This document shows, piece by piece, positions 1 to 11,923 of a DNA stretch of 64,000 bases. Origin of the DNA: Acridotheres tristis (taxonomy: Eukaryota > Chordata > Aves > Passeriformes > Sturnidae); contig CM072919.1 of NCBI GenBank assembly GCA_037013685.1, forward strand, positions 34,163,820 to 34,227,819, written 5' to 3'. Made by a program: the position numbers and the translations under genes. The notes beneath the pieces were generated by a model. It was not told the origin of the DNA and ran no database searches. It was given only the letters and a program-made list of their open reading frames with translations. Positions within the stretch are counted from its first letter, which is position 1, and the number at the start of each line of letters is the position of its first letter.

Positions 1-298
1 GTGACTATTGAGACATAATTGACAAGACAGGTAGGGGAAGTCCTTTATTATGGGTCAGAATAGCCACATTTCTAATTGAAGTGCTTTAGGTGAGGAAGAA
101 CTTATTCTGGAGAGAATAATCTTAGTGCAATAAGTGACACTCCTATTTTTTTCAATATTTGGTTTTCTTCAACATCCAGAAATGCCACTCATCTTTTTAG
201 GGATTGTTGGCATGAACTAGCAAACTGTGTAATGAGTTAGGTTCATTTACAGTCACATACAAAACTAAGCAGAACTAAATGACTTAATTATCCTTAAC

Positions 299-321
299 AA
301 AAAAAAAAAAAAAAAAAAAAA
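299..321. repeat. poly-A tract
   Basis: A run of about 23 A residues. I see no retroelement body next to it, so I call it a simple homopolymer. The rest of 1-730 is A/T-rich, with no exon or repeat that I recognise. If the gene at 731-6337 is real, this is its intron downstream of the 731-917 exon. Confidence 0.9.
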
Positions 322-730
322 GCCCCAAAACTATGCATAGTGCCAATTAACAAACACCTCTAGCATTCACTAGAATACACTGAGAAATACTTTTCTAAAT
401 TATAACCGAAAATGGGCATGGCAATGTGTTAGAAATTACTCCACAAAGTTAGCTTGTGTTTGCAAGTCAAAATGAAAGGGAGCCAGGATGTTTCAGAATG
501 TTTTAATAATAAATATTCCTCTGCTTCTGATGCAAGTGAACTTTCTTAGAGAAATATAGTCCAAGGTAAAATCATATAGGACAGAAACACAAAACAGAAG
601 AATTAATTAAATCAGCAAAAGTTTTCAACCTGCAGAAAAACCTGTAGAGATAAAACAACTCACCAAAAGGATATGACAGTAATTAAAAGAGAATATAACT
701 GACAGTTATTCACCATAAAAGTTTCCATAC

Positions 731-917
731 CTCTTCGTATGCAGTTTCAAATAAATGGTTGTTCTTTACTTCTTTGCTGAGCAGGAAGGTGTCATAATTG
801 ACAGACAGTCCCATTAGGTATTGTTCCCAACTGTCAGACTTCAGGAGAAGGTTGCACATTACCACACAAAACAGTAAAACTCGGTTCTTTAGAAAGTTTT
901 TCAGGGCAAGGAACAGG
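731..917 (-). CDS. putative coding exon of unidentified minus-strand gene (most 3' exon in window)
   Basis: On the minus strand this 187-bp segment is preceded by a pyrimidine-rich acceptor (CTTCTTTAATTTTAAG) and followed by the donor AG|GTATGG. One nucleotide completes the codon begun in the exon at 1390-1476 (AG+C = Ser). It is followed by 62 open codons, so the exon ends in phase 0. The peptide is leucine-rich and looks helical: it starts LFLALKNFLKN, has a hydrophobic stretch VLLFCVVMCNLLL, and later contains SDSWEQYLMGLSVNYDTFLL. I do not recognise the family; a helical-repeat fold is only a guess. The next exon must lie beyond position 1 of the window or be unrecognised. The alternative is a chance open frame, which the phase match and both splice sites argue against. 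Confidence 0.55.
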
Positions 918-1389
918 CTTAAAATTAAAGAAGAAAAAGGTTTTTACAAAATTGAAGACTACATCTTTCAATCCAGCCTAGCACTTAAGGTTTTCAATGG
1001 AACAACAAAAGTAATTTTGACCTTATCTTTGACTGCATCCTTGGAAGACAGCTAAAGAAATGAGTGTGAGTCAGCACAGAGAAATGCATGTGTTTTCTAA
1101 ATTCCCAGTCACATAAAAGAAAGAGGAAACACAATTGAATCAAAGGAAAGGTACCCCGTCAGATCAGATGTAGGGCTGTTAAGAGCTGAATAAAAAGTAA
1201 ACTTATGTAGGTATGTCTAAAATACAATAAAAATAAAGTTTAAGGCTATGAAATTCTGTTTACAACCGGTACAAACAGCTTTATTTCTCTAGACCTTAAC
1301 AATTGGTTCTGAATAGACCTAGCTCATGAATAGTAACTATTCTTCCTAAGAAAAGATAGTATGCAATAATATAAATTCTCAAATTTCAC

Positions 1390-1476
1390 CTTTTCTGCAG
1401 CATCATGGCACAAAGTTCCTGTGAATTCCAGGGTTCAAAAGCCACCAATGCTCTAGAGAAATCAATCCACCTAAAT
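1390..1476 (-). CDS. putative coding exon of unidentified minus-strand gene
   Basis: An 87-bp segment with the strong acceptor TTTTTTCTTCCATAG|A and the donor AAAAG|GTGAAA. The frame is one nucleotide, 28 codons, then two nucleotides (AG). This joins in phase to the 3384-3407 exon upstream (AG+A = Arg) and the 731-917 exon downstream (AG+C = Ser). The peptide begins FRWIDFSRALVAFEPW and ends LCAMMLQK. It has a protein-like mix of aromatic, charged and aliphatic residues and no low complexity. I cannot assign a family. Confidence 0.55.
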
Positions 1477-3383
1477 CTATGGAAGAAAAAATCTCCATGA
1501 ATATATGGCTTCTGAAATAATGAGATACTGAAATTAAATGGCAGTTTCTCTCATTAATATAATTCCTTTACCAGCAGAAAAATCACACAGAACAGGCCTA
1601 ATGAGGACCTAGTTGATACAGCAAAGTAGAAAAATATGAAGCACCTGAAATTAATTAAGAAGTTGGATGGGAAATGAAAACAGTAGAGGTCAGCACAGGT
1701 TGATCAGTATCTCCTCTCACTGACTGAGCTTTATTACCACCAGCATAGTGAATCTGTTTGCTACACACTGTATCTGTTTTGTTGAATAGCACAACCCTGT
1801 TTCTGTCATTTACAAGGGCTCGTTGAAGCCTATTCTTACCTGCTGTGTTGTTTTTTTAGTTTAGAGGTCATTTTTCTCACTCTAGGCATCACAGATCTGT
1901 TGGGTCATGGATTGTCTAGGGTTTGACTGTCACAAAATTTCACCTGTATATTTCTGAAGGAAATTGAAGCTGTCTCAGGAAATAAGCAAGTAGCATATAA
2001 AGAATTTTAAAAAGCTGTGCGTCTTTCCTGAGAAATACAGTTGTGTACAACTTTTATCATTGAAGTACTCTCTGTTCAGTTAGATGGAGGAAATTATATC
2101 CTACAATTCTTTATCAAAGTACTTCCCCTAAGCTGAAGGCATTCCAGAGACAAGATGGTCTCTGTGTAAGAGTCTCTCTAGTTCTTTCTTCCCATTGTGG
2201 CATGGACCCAAATCAACAGTTTGAATTTCTCACTTTCAACTGAATTTTCTCCAGGGAACCACACATGTTGCTTGTGTCTGTGTATATGCCACCTGTGAAG
2301 AATTCTTGAGTAGGATTGCTCTGTCTGCCAGAGCCTGTTATCACTGCCTTTTCCATGCTGACTACTTCATATTGTCTTTTCCTTGAGAGTCAGATCATTT
2401 CCTCTTTTGTACTGAGCTTTAGACCCTGTCAGTACTCTGCCAAACAGGAAGAGAACAATGCAGGCACCACACTCTGATTAGTCTGCATCGCTTTTGGGAA
2501 GGGTATTATGCTTGAGATATGACTTACAAAAATTAATGAAAACATTTGCCTTAGCCTAGCACAACTGGATAAATTGAAACCTAAGAATATGTATAGAATC
2601 AGCAAGCCTCTGAGTCCAGGAAGGTATAGACCAAGTAAAACCTACAACAGCAGTTTTGTTGGGCTGTGAACTGTGCTAGAGGGCCGCCATCCAGAGGAAG
2701 CTGCAGGAAGCATTGAACTCTGTAGATGTGCTGCTATAGAAAAAGCTTCTGTCATCATATCCAGTCTTGCATAGGCAGGGAGAGTCTGGAAAAAGGGAAG
2801 CCATCATCTAACAGAAGATTACTGTGAATGGAACACAGTCTGGATGATATCCCACTGATGAAGGCTGCAGGACTGTGGAACTTGCCAGGGAACTTGCCTT
2901 GCAAATTTCTCGAAAGGAGGCATTTAATCATTACAGCTACAGAAATAGAGTCACCAAGTAGCTGAAAAGTGAGCAGAGCTGTAGCCTGTGGAAAGAGCTG
3001 GAAGGCTGGCAAAGATTCATGAGTATCCTCTGTTGGTTGCTTCTGGAGTGAGGAAGGAAAGCTCTTTGCAGAAAGATGGGCACATGGGGGGACAAAAGGA
3101 TAAGAAACATTATGCCATGCTTCATCAGGCACTAGTTCCACTACTGAGGTCCAAATAAAATCTACTTTACAGTCATAGGATGACCTGGATTTGTGTGTGG
3201 ATGTCAGGCCCTGAGGGCCCAATACAGTCACTAGTAGGTTCTTGTCTCAGACATTTCAGATGTAGGCACTTTTTTGCTTGCACATTTTACCACGTCTCAG
3301 TTCATCACAAGAGGAGACACAAGTTGCAGGTTTTTGAATTCACTCTCTGTCCCAATCTCACTGATGAACTCTTCACACCTCAC

Positions 3384-3407
3384 CTTCCTGCACTGGCTTT
3401 GCTTTCC
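3384..3407 (-). CDS. putative 24-bp microexon of the same gene
   Basis: A very short segment with a good acceptor (CTTTGACCTAGCAG|G) and a strong donor (GGAAG|GTGAGG). Its frame (1 nt, seven codons ESKASAG, 2 nt) bridges the exon at 4177-4285, which ends in TG, and the exon at 1390-1476, which starts with A. Without it, the natural donor of the 4177-4285 exon would give a TGA stop at the junction. The acceptor CTAG three bases earlier would make it 27 bp with the same phase. The alternative is a weaker donor (AA|GTGGTA) in the upstream exon, which would splice straight to 1390-1476. Confidence 0.35.
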
Positions 3408-4176
3408 CTGCTAGGTCAAAGAAAGGTGTAATGGCAGAGCTGCTGTCTCACTAGATGGAAGGGTTCATTTACAGGGCCTACTGTGATAACAGTTGCATGG
3501 AAGCAGTGTCATGTGCTTTCTGAATTCTGTGCTTTTGTTTCTGAGGCACAGCTGATGAATATCTAGAACAACCTCTGCTTACCAGCCTCTGCTTACCAAA
3601 TCTTCTATTTAAGATGATCACCCACCTTGTAATCATATTATTTATTGGGGGAGAAAAGCCCCACCAAGTGGCAGAGCTTAGAGGGTCTTATGGAGATTTT
3701 AAATTAGAGGAGAAGACACAGAAGAAGAGACAGCCTTACTGTTTCACTGTGAGGTCTTCTTCAGTTTTACAGGGATATTACTCAGTTATGAGATAGCAAC
3801 AATAACTAACACTTCCAGTGCTGAAAATGGGGTATGCAAAAACAACAAAGTGTTTAGGATTCACTGATCTCACTCAGTCCAGCTGGACAGAAGCTTCTGC
3901 AAGAATTCCTACATCATGATGCTGAGAATTTCATTTCAGGTTAAGCACAAAGTGCTTTTTTTCTCAGATGTGAGCACAAGTGTGCAATTCCCATCTGGTG
4001 AGGATGTTGAGAGGCACAAAGACAGCTTGCTCTGACTCCTCAGCACTACACTGCTGTCTGTATGGTGAGCAGAGTGCACCTGCAGCCAGATATGTGCAGG
4101 GAACAGTAGTGGGATGTAAAATGGGAGTGGGCAGGAGACAGTGCTATGGATGCAACTCTCTACACAGAAGGGCTAC

Positions 4177-4285
4177 CACTTATTAAAATCCACATAGCAG
4201 CGAGATCTGAACACTTCCAGTGGGAGAAAACCACCATTAAAGTTTTGGCTGTAGTCCGGGAAGACATGAGTCACATTTGACAAAC
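4177..4285 (-). CDS. putative coding exon of unidentified minus-strand gene
   Basis: A 109-bp segment with an excellent acceptor (CTATCTTCCTCTCTTATATGCAG). The frame is GT, 35 codons, then TG, with donor GTG|GTAGCC. GT completes the Gly codon begun by the exon at 5880-5921. The peptide begins LSNVTHVFPDYSQNFNGGF and ends RSRCYVDFNK. It carries one N-linked sequon (NVT), whose meaning is unknown. Splicing from TG to the microexon at 3384-3407 gives Trp. The product is not recognised. Confidence 0.55.
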
Positions 4286-5879
4286 CTGCATATAAGAGAG
4301 GAAGATAGAGAACAGTTGCTGTCCACAGGTGTTCCAGCAGCAAAAAAAACCACAACCAAAGGTACTAGGGTTTTCAGGGCTCACAGGTCTCCGATGGCAG
4401 GAAAGAACAGGGAAGGCTCAGTAGCAAACTCTGGAGATGTGCAGGTTCTGGACCCAGTAGGGTTTTCATGAATTACTATTGTGGATCTCAAAAGCTGTTT
4501 TTCTTTTTTTCAAAGAGAAACAAATCAAGACACAAAAATATAACAGGCCAAGGAACACACGCAAGGGGCAAGGATAAATCTAATTGTCAGGGAAAAGATT
4601 GAGAAAGGTTCATCCCCTATCTGTTTGAGGTATTGTCAAAACTGAGGTGCTGGGCTTCCAAAATCCTGCGTGCATATCTAGAGACTGACCTGTTCCAAGG
4701 AAGGGACTCCAGCAGACCAACAGGACCCTGGCAAACATCACAGCTTTTGAATTCTGAAAAGAACTGTTTCTGTGTAAGTGATACTTCTCCAAAAAGTATC
4801 ACAATCTGAGTTGATGCGAACAGACATCACATGCTAGAGGTCTGACTGTCACTGGAATGGGAGAGATTTTTCTTTTTTTTTCTTGAAAAACAAGCTCAAC
4901 TGCAGCAATAGAGCAAAATATCACCCACAGAAGAATACATCACTGAAGTTTGCTACACGAGGGTGGTAAGCAACCCTGTGTGCCCCACAATGTGCCTCCC
5001 TTAGTGAGGGATCATGATCTATTCCACCAAAAACAGACCATCATTAAAATACCATACAGTGGCACACCATGAGGATCATCAGGGAACCATCAAACCATGC
5101 TATGCATACAGTAAAGGGACAGTCTTCTTCCCCAACAAAGCCGCATGAATGCTCTGTGAAATCTCTTTTTCTAAGACCTTTCTCTCATTCTTCTCTGCTT
5201 AGACCTCATTTCTTACCTCTGAGTCAGAATCACTTTATATGAGGGATAGCTTGAGCCTCTGTGATTTATGATTTTGTGGGTTTAACTGAAAAATCTTACT
5301 TCCATACTTATCTTGAACTCTAATTCATACCCTCAGTATAAGAGAGAACTTAGATTAATTTATAGTTGCTTATTTCCAGTGATGCCACTGTGCATTATAA
5401 TTTTGTTACTGCTTCGTATAACTCATTGCTGTCTAATGATCTTTGGTCTGTTTATGCAGGAAGCAGCAAGAGACCACATTCTGTCAAAAACATTTAATAC
5501 AACCATGAGATTGAAAGTGCACTTCCCTACATACATTCATTTCATAAACATGTTTCTGCAATAACATGGAGAAAAAACAGAAAAAAAAGCCAACCAATCA
5601 AAACAAACAAACAAACCCCCAAACCCCAAAACACCTCAAAACCCCAGCTCTCTCTCTTCAAAAGCTCCAAACATACAAACCAGAAAAAAAACACCCCCCC
5701 CACCACCACTGTAATTTGGAAACATCCTGTCCTTTATATAGAGCCTGTATTTCCCCCTCCAATCACAATCTAGATCCAAAAGGAGAGACTCTGCTCTGTG
5801 CCTTGCTGATAGCTGGTTCACAGTCTGTTGGCAGACATTAAAGGCTTATATTTCAACAAAAGAATAAAATATTCCTTAC

Positions 5880-5921
5880 CACTGTGCAGAAAAAATTTGT
5901 CTCCTGGCAGGCATTCATCAG
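5880..5921 (-). CDS. putative 42-bp coding exon of the same gene
   Basis: The acceptor is GGTTTTTTTTAATTGTGCAG, one of the best in the window, and the donor is CAGTG|GTAAGG. In phase with its neighbours it reads CT, 13 codons (DECLPGDKFFLHS), then G. CT completes an Ala codon with the G left by the exon at 6210-6337. A frame-0 reading is also open, so the frame rests on the neighbouring exons. Confidence 0.5.
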
Positions 5922-6209
5922 CTGCACAATTAAAAAAAACCAAGCATTAGTTATAAGATAAGGAGCATGCCATTAACTTCCTTAGAACACACCGCATGTG
6001 ATAAGACTGGGAAATGTTAAAAAAATTATTAATGATCTTCCCCATTTCATTCTCAAGAATCCTGTGAAATCCCTTTGTTACATGCTTCACTTTCTGCCTT
6101 AAGCTCTAGGTGAAAGGTAATGACAGTGAGAGATGAAAAAAGAAAAGTGTTGTGCCTTATTCATGCTTAAGCAATTAAGGCATCCCCAAGAGACTTCACA
6201 GGAGCCTAC

Positions 6210-6337
6210 CTCGTAGTCTAACCACAGTTAGTTTTGGCCTGAGTGTTCCATAAATGACTTTGAGTGAAAGGAGATACAGGAGGCAACCGGAAGACTCTTG
6301 ATTAAATGTAGCTGCTATTTTTTCATGTGCAATAAAT
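6210..6337 (-). CDS. putative coding exon of unidentified minus-strand gene (most 5' exon placed with confidence)
   Basis: A 128-bp segment with acceptor CCTTGGTTCTTGTGTAG|A and donor CGAG|GTAGGC. The frame is one nucleotide, 42 codons, then one nucleotide. The peptide begins FIAHEKIAATFNQESSGC and ends LRPKLTVVRLR. The trailing G joins CT of the next exon to give Ala. An upstream exon must end with two nucleotides. Weak candidates near 6460-6518 and 6884-6920 fit the phase but have poor acceptors, so I do not call them. Confidence 0.5.
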
Positions 6338-9300
6338 CTACACAAGAACCAAGGTGTCTCAGAATTTGTTATATAGATTTTCATGTCCTAGACACTTTCC
6401 TTGAGACATGAACTTGAGACATGAACTCCAGCAGCCTAAAATCTTTCTTGAAATCATACCGGCTTGCTATTCTATTTTTTTTTTGTGAGTATCTTGAAGG
6501 TATCCTTGATTGTCTGACAGAGTGCTACAACTCATTCATGGTTTTTTCTGCAGTAGAGGTGTTAATAATCTCTCATTCCTGGTAGTTTCCCAGGACTAGG
6601 ATGTTTCACCTTACATAACTTTAAACATCTAGCAAGTAGTGACTCTGTGCGAATTAGACTCACTTTATGATCAGCCTAAAGTAGCAAAGTAGGTCAGATG
6701 AACTGTGTCCCAGAAAAAAATGCCGACTTCTCTCTCACACTCCTTTGGAATTCTGCTAGTAGAAATTATGGAAATATGTCAGTTTCCCAAGAGGCAACTT
6801 GAAAAGCAGTGAGAATCAAGAGGTTAACAGTTTGAATGACAGGGTAGGGCACACAGAAGTACTACAATTACAATTCTTACCCGCAGTCATATACCCCAAA
6901 TGTCACTCCACTCTTCTAGTCATGAAGTTTGTGTGCTCCACCTCTTTTTGCCCTGAGTGTCAGAATTTGGAAACAGATAATCCCTCAAGTGCTTGCAGGC
7001 TGCCCTGTGACTTGTTGGCAGGACGAGATGTCCCTCTCCTCCTATCTATTCTATAAGAATTTCATAACAAGAAGGCCTATACAGTAAATATACCTTTGCA
7101 TTAAATAAATTAAGGATCAACCTCTTTCAGCCACAATTCATGGAAAATAGCCTCAATTTTTGTAATGTTGTGCCCTAGATGTTTTCATACTGGACTGTTT
7201 TCATACTAAACTGTCAAGACTGTGTCTTGACTCACCATACCTGTATACAGCACAAATATATCAATATATAGATATACAAAGACATAAATACACATGCACA
7301 TATTCATGAGAATGTAGAAGACCTGTATCCAATAGAAAATACTCTTTAATGAAAACTAGGGACATTAATAACTGAGTCCGACTGTGAATAAAAAGCAATT
7401 AAAAGTAAAAGAGAGGTTAAGTTCCCAACCTGCTTTACAAGGCAGCTGGATAAACCCTCAAAATTAAGGGGAAGGGCTGGAGGAGAGTGAACATTATGGT
7501 TGTGAGAGATACCAATGAAGTATAGCATGACTTGGGCTGTGAACTCATCTTCAAAGGCCTCTCAGGTTCCCTGTGCAACGCCAGGATGGCACAGAAGAAA
7601 TCAATCCAATGAGCTGGTCCAAGAGCCAGCACGTGCCTGCAGCCCAGGTGGGTGATTGTGCAGCATGGCTTAGGCAGACTTTGGGTGGGTTCCATACAGA
7701 CCACACCGCTCGTGAAAAAGGAAAATGAAAAAAATGCCAGTGTCAGAGAAAGGGGAAAGGGGGGTGGGGAGGGAAGGAGGGAGGGCAAAACAAAAACCCC
7801 TTAAAGTCTTTCTGACACAAACCACACAAACAGGGAGAACTGGCCAATGGGCCTAAGAACTGGAATGTGCAATTTTCAGTAAGTTTCACACAGACAAGGC
7901 AGGTGGTCTTGATGAGCTCCCTTTTCCCAAGGTGCAGGTCATTCTTAAAGCTACCTGTAAAACCACTATGTAGGCTTGTCCAAAATTTGTTTCCTTTTCC
8001 TTAAGTTGATGGGCCTAAAGAAAGTTTCTGAAAGCTCCAGATGACTGACTGAGGGGGCAGAAATAAGAGTATATCATTATCTGCTGGTACTCATGTCTGG
8101 GGCCTGACAGAGTCACAGAAGTGGAGTGGACATAGATGGGACAAAGACATTTTGGGGAAAAAGACTGAAGAAAGTTAACAACGAACTCCCCTTACACGCC
8201 ATTAATAAAGTTTATCTGTACGTGAGCTCAAATGATTGTCAAACACTGCATTTCTAATACGGCTGTAGTATCAGTAGGTTGCATGTAGACATCACTGCTT
8301 CCATTGAAATGCATTCATTGTGTTCCTGAGAAGGTAGAAAACTTGGGAGATGTAAGTTATTACTCTGAACAGAGGGCAAGTGGCAACCTGGCAACCTGGC
8401 TTTCAAACCTTTTTTAAAAATATTATTCAAGGTGGCAAGAAACCTCTCTAGAGGACCAGGTGATTATGGCAGAGATGAATGTGCACTGGCAGGCAGACTT
8501 GATAATATGCAACATTTTTTCACCTGTAACAGTGATGTTAAGCACATCTTTATAGTGTCATACATATTGGACAAACATGCCTGGACATCAGCTCAAAAGG
8601 TAAAACAAGCTCTGAACCACTCAGGGCTTTAAAAAGTATTTTTAAACTATTTTAGCTGGTGGCCATGCACATCAGAATTTCAGACTGACAAGAGCGAAGA
8701 ATTTTTATATGAAGCTTTAAAGAAGTGCAACGTTCACGATTTTCATAGTAATAAGTGCAGTAGTTGTAGAACATTTCAACTCAACTTAGAATGAGATTTA
8801 TTTTACCATGTGCAATGCTATTGTGCTACACTGATGCATTATGAGGGTTTATGAAGAGTTATAAACATAATTTCTGGGGATTTCTCAAAGCCAGTTCTGG
8901 GGACATGGACCCTTTCAACTTGTGGGAAAGGATCCTCTGACAAGTGTCAGCAGAAACAATATGGTGGGTTTCTAGTGGGATGGCATCCTGTGGTGACATC
9001 ATTATGAGGCAAACATGGAGGTGTAGCACCTGTTGGGAGCAGTCTCAGATAACCTGTGAACACTCTACCACATCTTCTCCTCTTTGGAAAGCCTTCTGCT
9101 GACATGCATGGGTGTTCCATGAAAGCTGAGTGCAAGTTCAAACCACATTACACAGGCCAGTGTCCTGATTACAGATAGTAAAACTATAGTTTTCTCAGCA
9201 GTTGTTACAGTGCTGTGTTTTGATTTGGAATGAGAATGGTGGTGATAATAAACTGATGTTTTGGGTTTCATCTAAGTCTTGTTTACTCTAAGTCAAGTGC

Positions 9301-9349
9301 TTTTTTTTCCTTGTCTGATGCTTTGCCTGTGAGGGAATATGCAGGAGCT
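6338..9349. other. no recognisable gene or repeat
   Basis: A/T-rich sequence without an element I can name. A purine-rich patch lies at about 7740-7790. The minus-strand 117-codon open frame at 7435-7788 starts in that patch and has no supporting homology that I recognise. The stretch at 8890-9290 may hold an old degraded repeat. Confidence 0.5.
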
Positions 9350-9600
9350 GGGTGGGAGCATAGCAGGTGGTGAGCAATTGGATTCTGCACCACTTGTTTT
9401 CCATTTCCTTATCATTATTATTATAATTTTCCATTATTACTGTCTCTTACTTAATTTTCAATTATTAAACTGTTATAATCTCAAGATACAAATTTTATTT
9501 TGATTCCTCTGCCCATTCCACTGGGGAGGTGGGAAGAGACGTGGGGTTGAGTGGGTGGCTGCATCATGTTTCATCTCCAGCTGGGCTTAGAACCATGACA
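9350..9600 (+). mobile_element. 3' part of an ERVL-type LTR, plus orientation
   Basis: The sequence resembles the R-U5 end of a common avian LTR. It has the phrase GGTGAGCAATTG, then an ATTATT-rich stretch, a TATTAAACTGTTATAATCTCA signal region, a CCCATTCCACTGGGG box, and a terminus near AACCATGACA at 9600. The U3 half is not recognisable upstream, so the copy is truncated or strongly diverged. It carries no internal viral genes. Confidence 0.6.
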
Positions 9601-10769
9601 GCCAGCTACCAGGCATTTTGAAAGCAACACTGAGGAGGTGCTGTGGATGGGTCTGGGGTAGCAAAGCAGTTCCTTTTAACAGGACAAAGCAAGAGAAATT
9701 AAAACACTGCATAATGAAAAGTTTTTCTCTCAATGCCAAGACAGGCAACCCTCATGAACCCAACAAATATGGTTTAAGGACCAGTTTAGAGCCTTCAAGC
9801 CAATTGTTAGGATGAGTCAGGGTCAACTATACCCACCTTCAAGCAAGTTACCAGACATACCTGAGAAGCCTATCCATCACCACAGACATCGTGTATGAAT
9901 AATGCTGTAAATTTCATGACATGCCGAAGTGAAGACCTGCCTCAAGTCTTTACATCCAATACTATCTGTGGATGGGGTTATGAATTTATAAAGTCATTTA
10001 TGACCTCACTTTTCTATATTCAGTATTTCATCTCATTTTATTTCTCATGGTCAATTCCAGCTAACTGAAAGTAAGAACCTATTCTGTTTTTCTAGTGAGT
10101 GGGATTAAGTTTTCTATTTCTTATTTAGTTGCACCAAGAGTTGAATGAGTGAGTGGCTTGCGAGTGACCAGAAATGAACAGACTATTTCAGATATTCTGA
10201 ATAAATAGAATATTTCAGATAGCAAGAGATGTTTAGGGCCATTGAGTCCAACCATGAAGAGGGGTTAGGTGATGAGTTCCATTCTGAAAGTGTTGCAGTA
10301 CAAAGTGCTTAGCTGGGCACACACACAGATATCACAGCTGTGCCTTCCAATATTTTCCCAGCTTCTTCTTTTGTCTCTTTAGCTTTTCATTGGAAATGAT
10401 ACATTTCCAAAGGCTTAGTACAAAAAGCTCTTGTGTCACATCTGTTCAAGAGGTTTTTATAAATTGACCTTAATTGTCAGGTTCATTCAACTGCTTTCAG
10501 TACCCTCTTCTTCCCAGATTTTCCCTAGAATTCAATGCATCAGAAACAAGAAGAAATACAGTCAGGCTGAAAATGTCATCAGCTCAAACACTAAATTGAA
10601 TTCAGATACCCACATTTAAAGCCATACTCTATGTCTGTATGAAAAAAGCTGTTTTCCTAGGTTATGCCCTGGGATTCAGTTCCATCCCTTGTCTCTAAAA
10701 GAGGAGCCTGTTGGAGGCAGGCATGCACTTGAAAAAATGCCAGAAGTCTAAGATAGTGGCAAATGAGTC
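9601..10769. other. no recognisable gene; possible old repeat
   Basis: Unassigned sequence. A phrase near 10230-10250 (GCCATTGAGTCCAACCATGA) is reminiscent of a repeat 3' end, but too little is preserved to name it. Confidence 0.35.
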
Positions 10770-11060
10770 ATCATAGAATTACAGAATCATTTAAACTGGA
10801 AAAGATTTCTGGGATCATCTGGTCTAACTGTTAGCCCAATACTGCCATGTCCATGATAAAGTCATGTCCCTTAGTGCCACATCTATACAGCTTTTAAATC
10901 CCTCCCAGGATGGCAACTCAAGCACTCCCCTGGGCAGCCTGCTCCAATGCTTGACAACCCTTTCAGTGATGAAATATTTCCGGATATCCAATCTAAACCT
11001 CCTCTTGTGCAACTTGAGGTTTTCTTCCTCTGATCCTATCATTTGCTACACAGCAAAATG
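10770..11060 (-). mobile_element. CR1 LINE 3' end, minus orientation
   Basis: The plus strand begins with TCATAGAATTACAGAATCAT, the reverse complement of the octamer-like CR1 3' tail. It continues through the conserved antisense phrases for the ORF2 C-terminus. Read on the minus strand it encodes a degraded C-terminal reverse-transcriptase tail with [18 protein letters not shown] and [16 protein letters not shown]. This is the usual 5'-truncated CR1 copy. It is non-functional. Confidence 0.9.
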
Positions 11061-11850
11061 AGGAACACTCATCTTGGTACAAACCTCTTTCTGGTATAAA
11101 GAGAAAAACAATTTCCTTAACTCTCAAAGGAGTTCACAAGGAAGAACAATAGGTGAGTACCACAGCTCTAGCACAATCTCAGTAGTCATGGGCTCAGCAG
11201 AATGGATGTATGAGCTGTCACACTACTGTGGAATTTACTGTCTGTGTACTCTCAGGACGTGCAGAAACACCACCACTGACTAGCAGGGTGAAGAGAAGGA
11301 TGAACCTCATGACCTTGGCTATACGTCCAGTCAAATGACAATTAGAAAATTTATGTCCTCTGGATTGCTGCCTGGTGCTTTAGACATTAGGTTCTCTCTT
11401 TATGTGGGGCAGCCCATGTGTTGCATGAAGAAGTGCAGGCTCTACTGCTATTAGAACCTTTCCGCTGGCCTCCCCAATAGACTTCTCTCCTTGTAATTCC
11501 TGCATCTTGCCGTGAGAAAGGCGCTATTTTCCAAACAACCTGTTTTCTGAGCACTGAGAGAAAGGTTCCTTGTTCTGAAAAAAGGCTGTGAAGATGGTGA
11601 TGGGGCTGGAGACTTTAGAAGAGCACCTGATGGAAACATTGTAAGGTCTTTCCTTTGCTCCCACTGCTGTGTGCTCTCCCACTGCCTTAGCAACTGCTAA
11701 GAAATCTTCTGGGTTACTCAAGATCTCCAAACTTCTCAGAGACTGCAGAGACTTCACATCCCAGTTTCCTTTGTTTGATGCACTGGCAAGATAGAAGACA
11801 GCTCCATTACTTTCCAAGGTGTAGTTTCTATTCAGTCTGCAGACAACTAC

Positions 11851-11923
11851 CTCCCACCAGACTCTCATGTTTGTCTTCGGCTTGAGAACTGGCCACAGGT
11901 GAGTGATACACAGTCTTCTTTAC
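11851..11923 (-). CDS. possible coding exon, weakly supported
   Basis: A strong acceptor (CCACATTTTTCTTCAG) precedes 24 open codons on the minus strand, starting VKKTVYHSPVASSQAEDK. The possible donor is GGGAG|GTAGTT. It starts in phase 0 and ends in phase 1. I could not connect it to the exon chain at 731-6337. Overlapping and adjacent to it, a different minus-strand frame is open for 114 codons (11524-11868) and also looks protein-like, but its boundaries are unclear. It could be an upstream exon of the same gene, or chance. Confidence 0.25.

Larger units (their letters stand above)
918..6209 (-). other. introns of the putative minus-strand gene
   Basis: Sequence between the proposed exons (gaps 918-1389, 1477-3383, 3408-4176, 4286-5879, 5922-6209). 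It is A/T-rich. Apart from short C/A-rich sequence near 5590-5710 I see no clear mobile element. Open frames inside these gaps, including one of 158 codons at 2755-3231 on the minus strand, lack convincing splice sites in the right phase, so I leave them uncalled. Confidence 0.45.

Noticed and set aside
1837..1890. Strong minus-strand donor (GCAG|GTAAGA) as the end of another exon
   Set aside because: No acceptor upstream, and stops in the frame required by the neighbouring exons.
2755..3231. 158-codon minus-strand open frame as a gene
   Set aside because: No recognisable motif, no splice sites in a phase fitting the exon chain, and frames this long occur by chance in a 64-kb window.
5204..5300. 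Donor AGAG|GTAAGA with a short open segment as an additional exon
   Set aside because: The good acceptor (TTTTTCAG) leads into stop codons; the acceptor that keeps the frame open has no pyrimidine tract, and the phase does not fit the chain.
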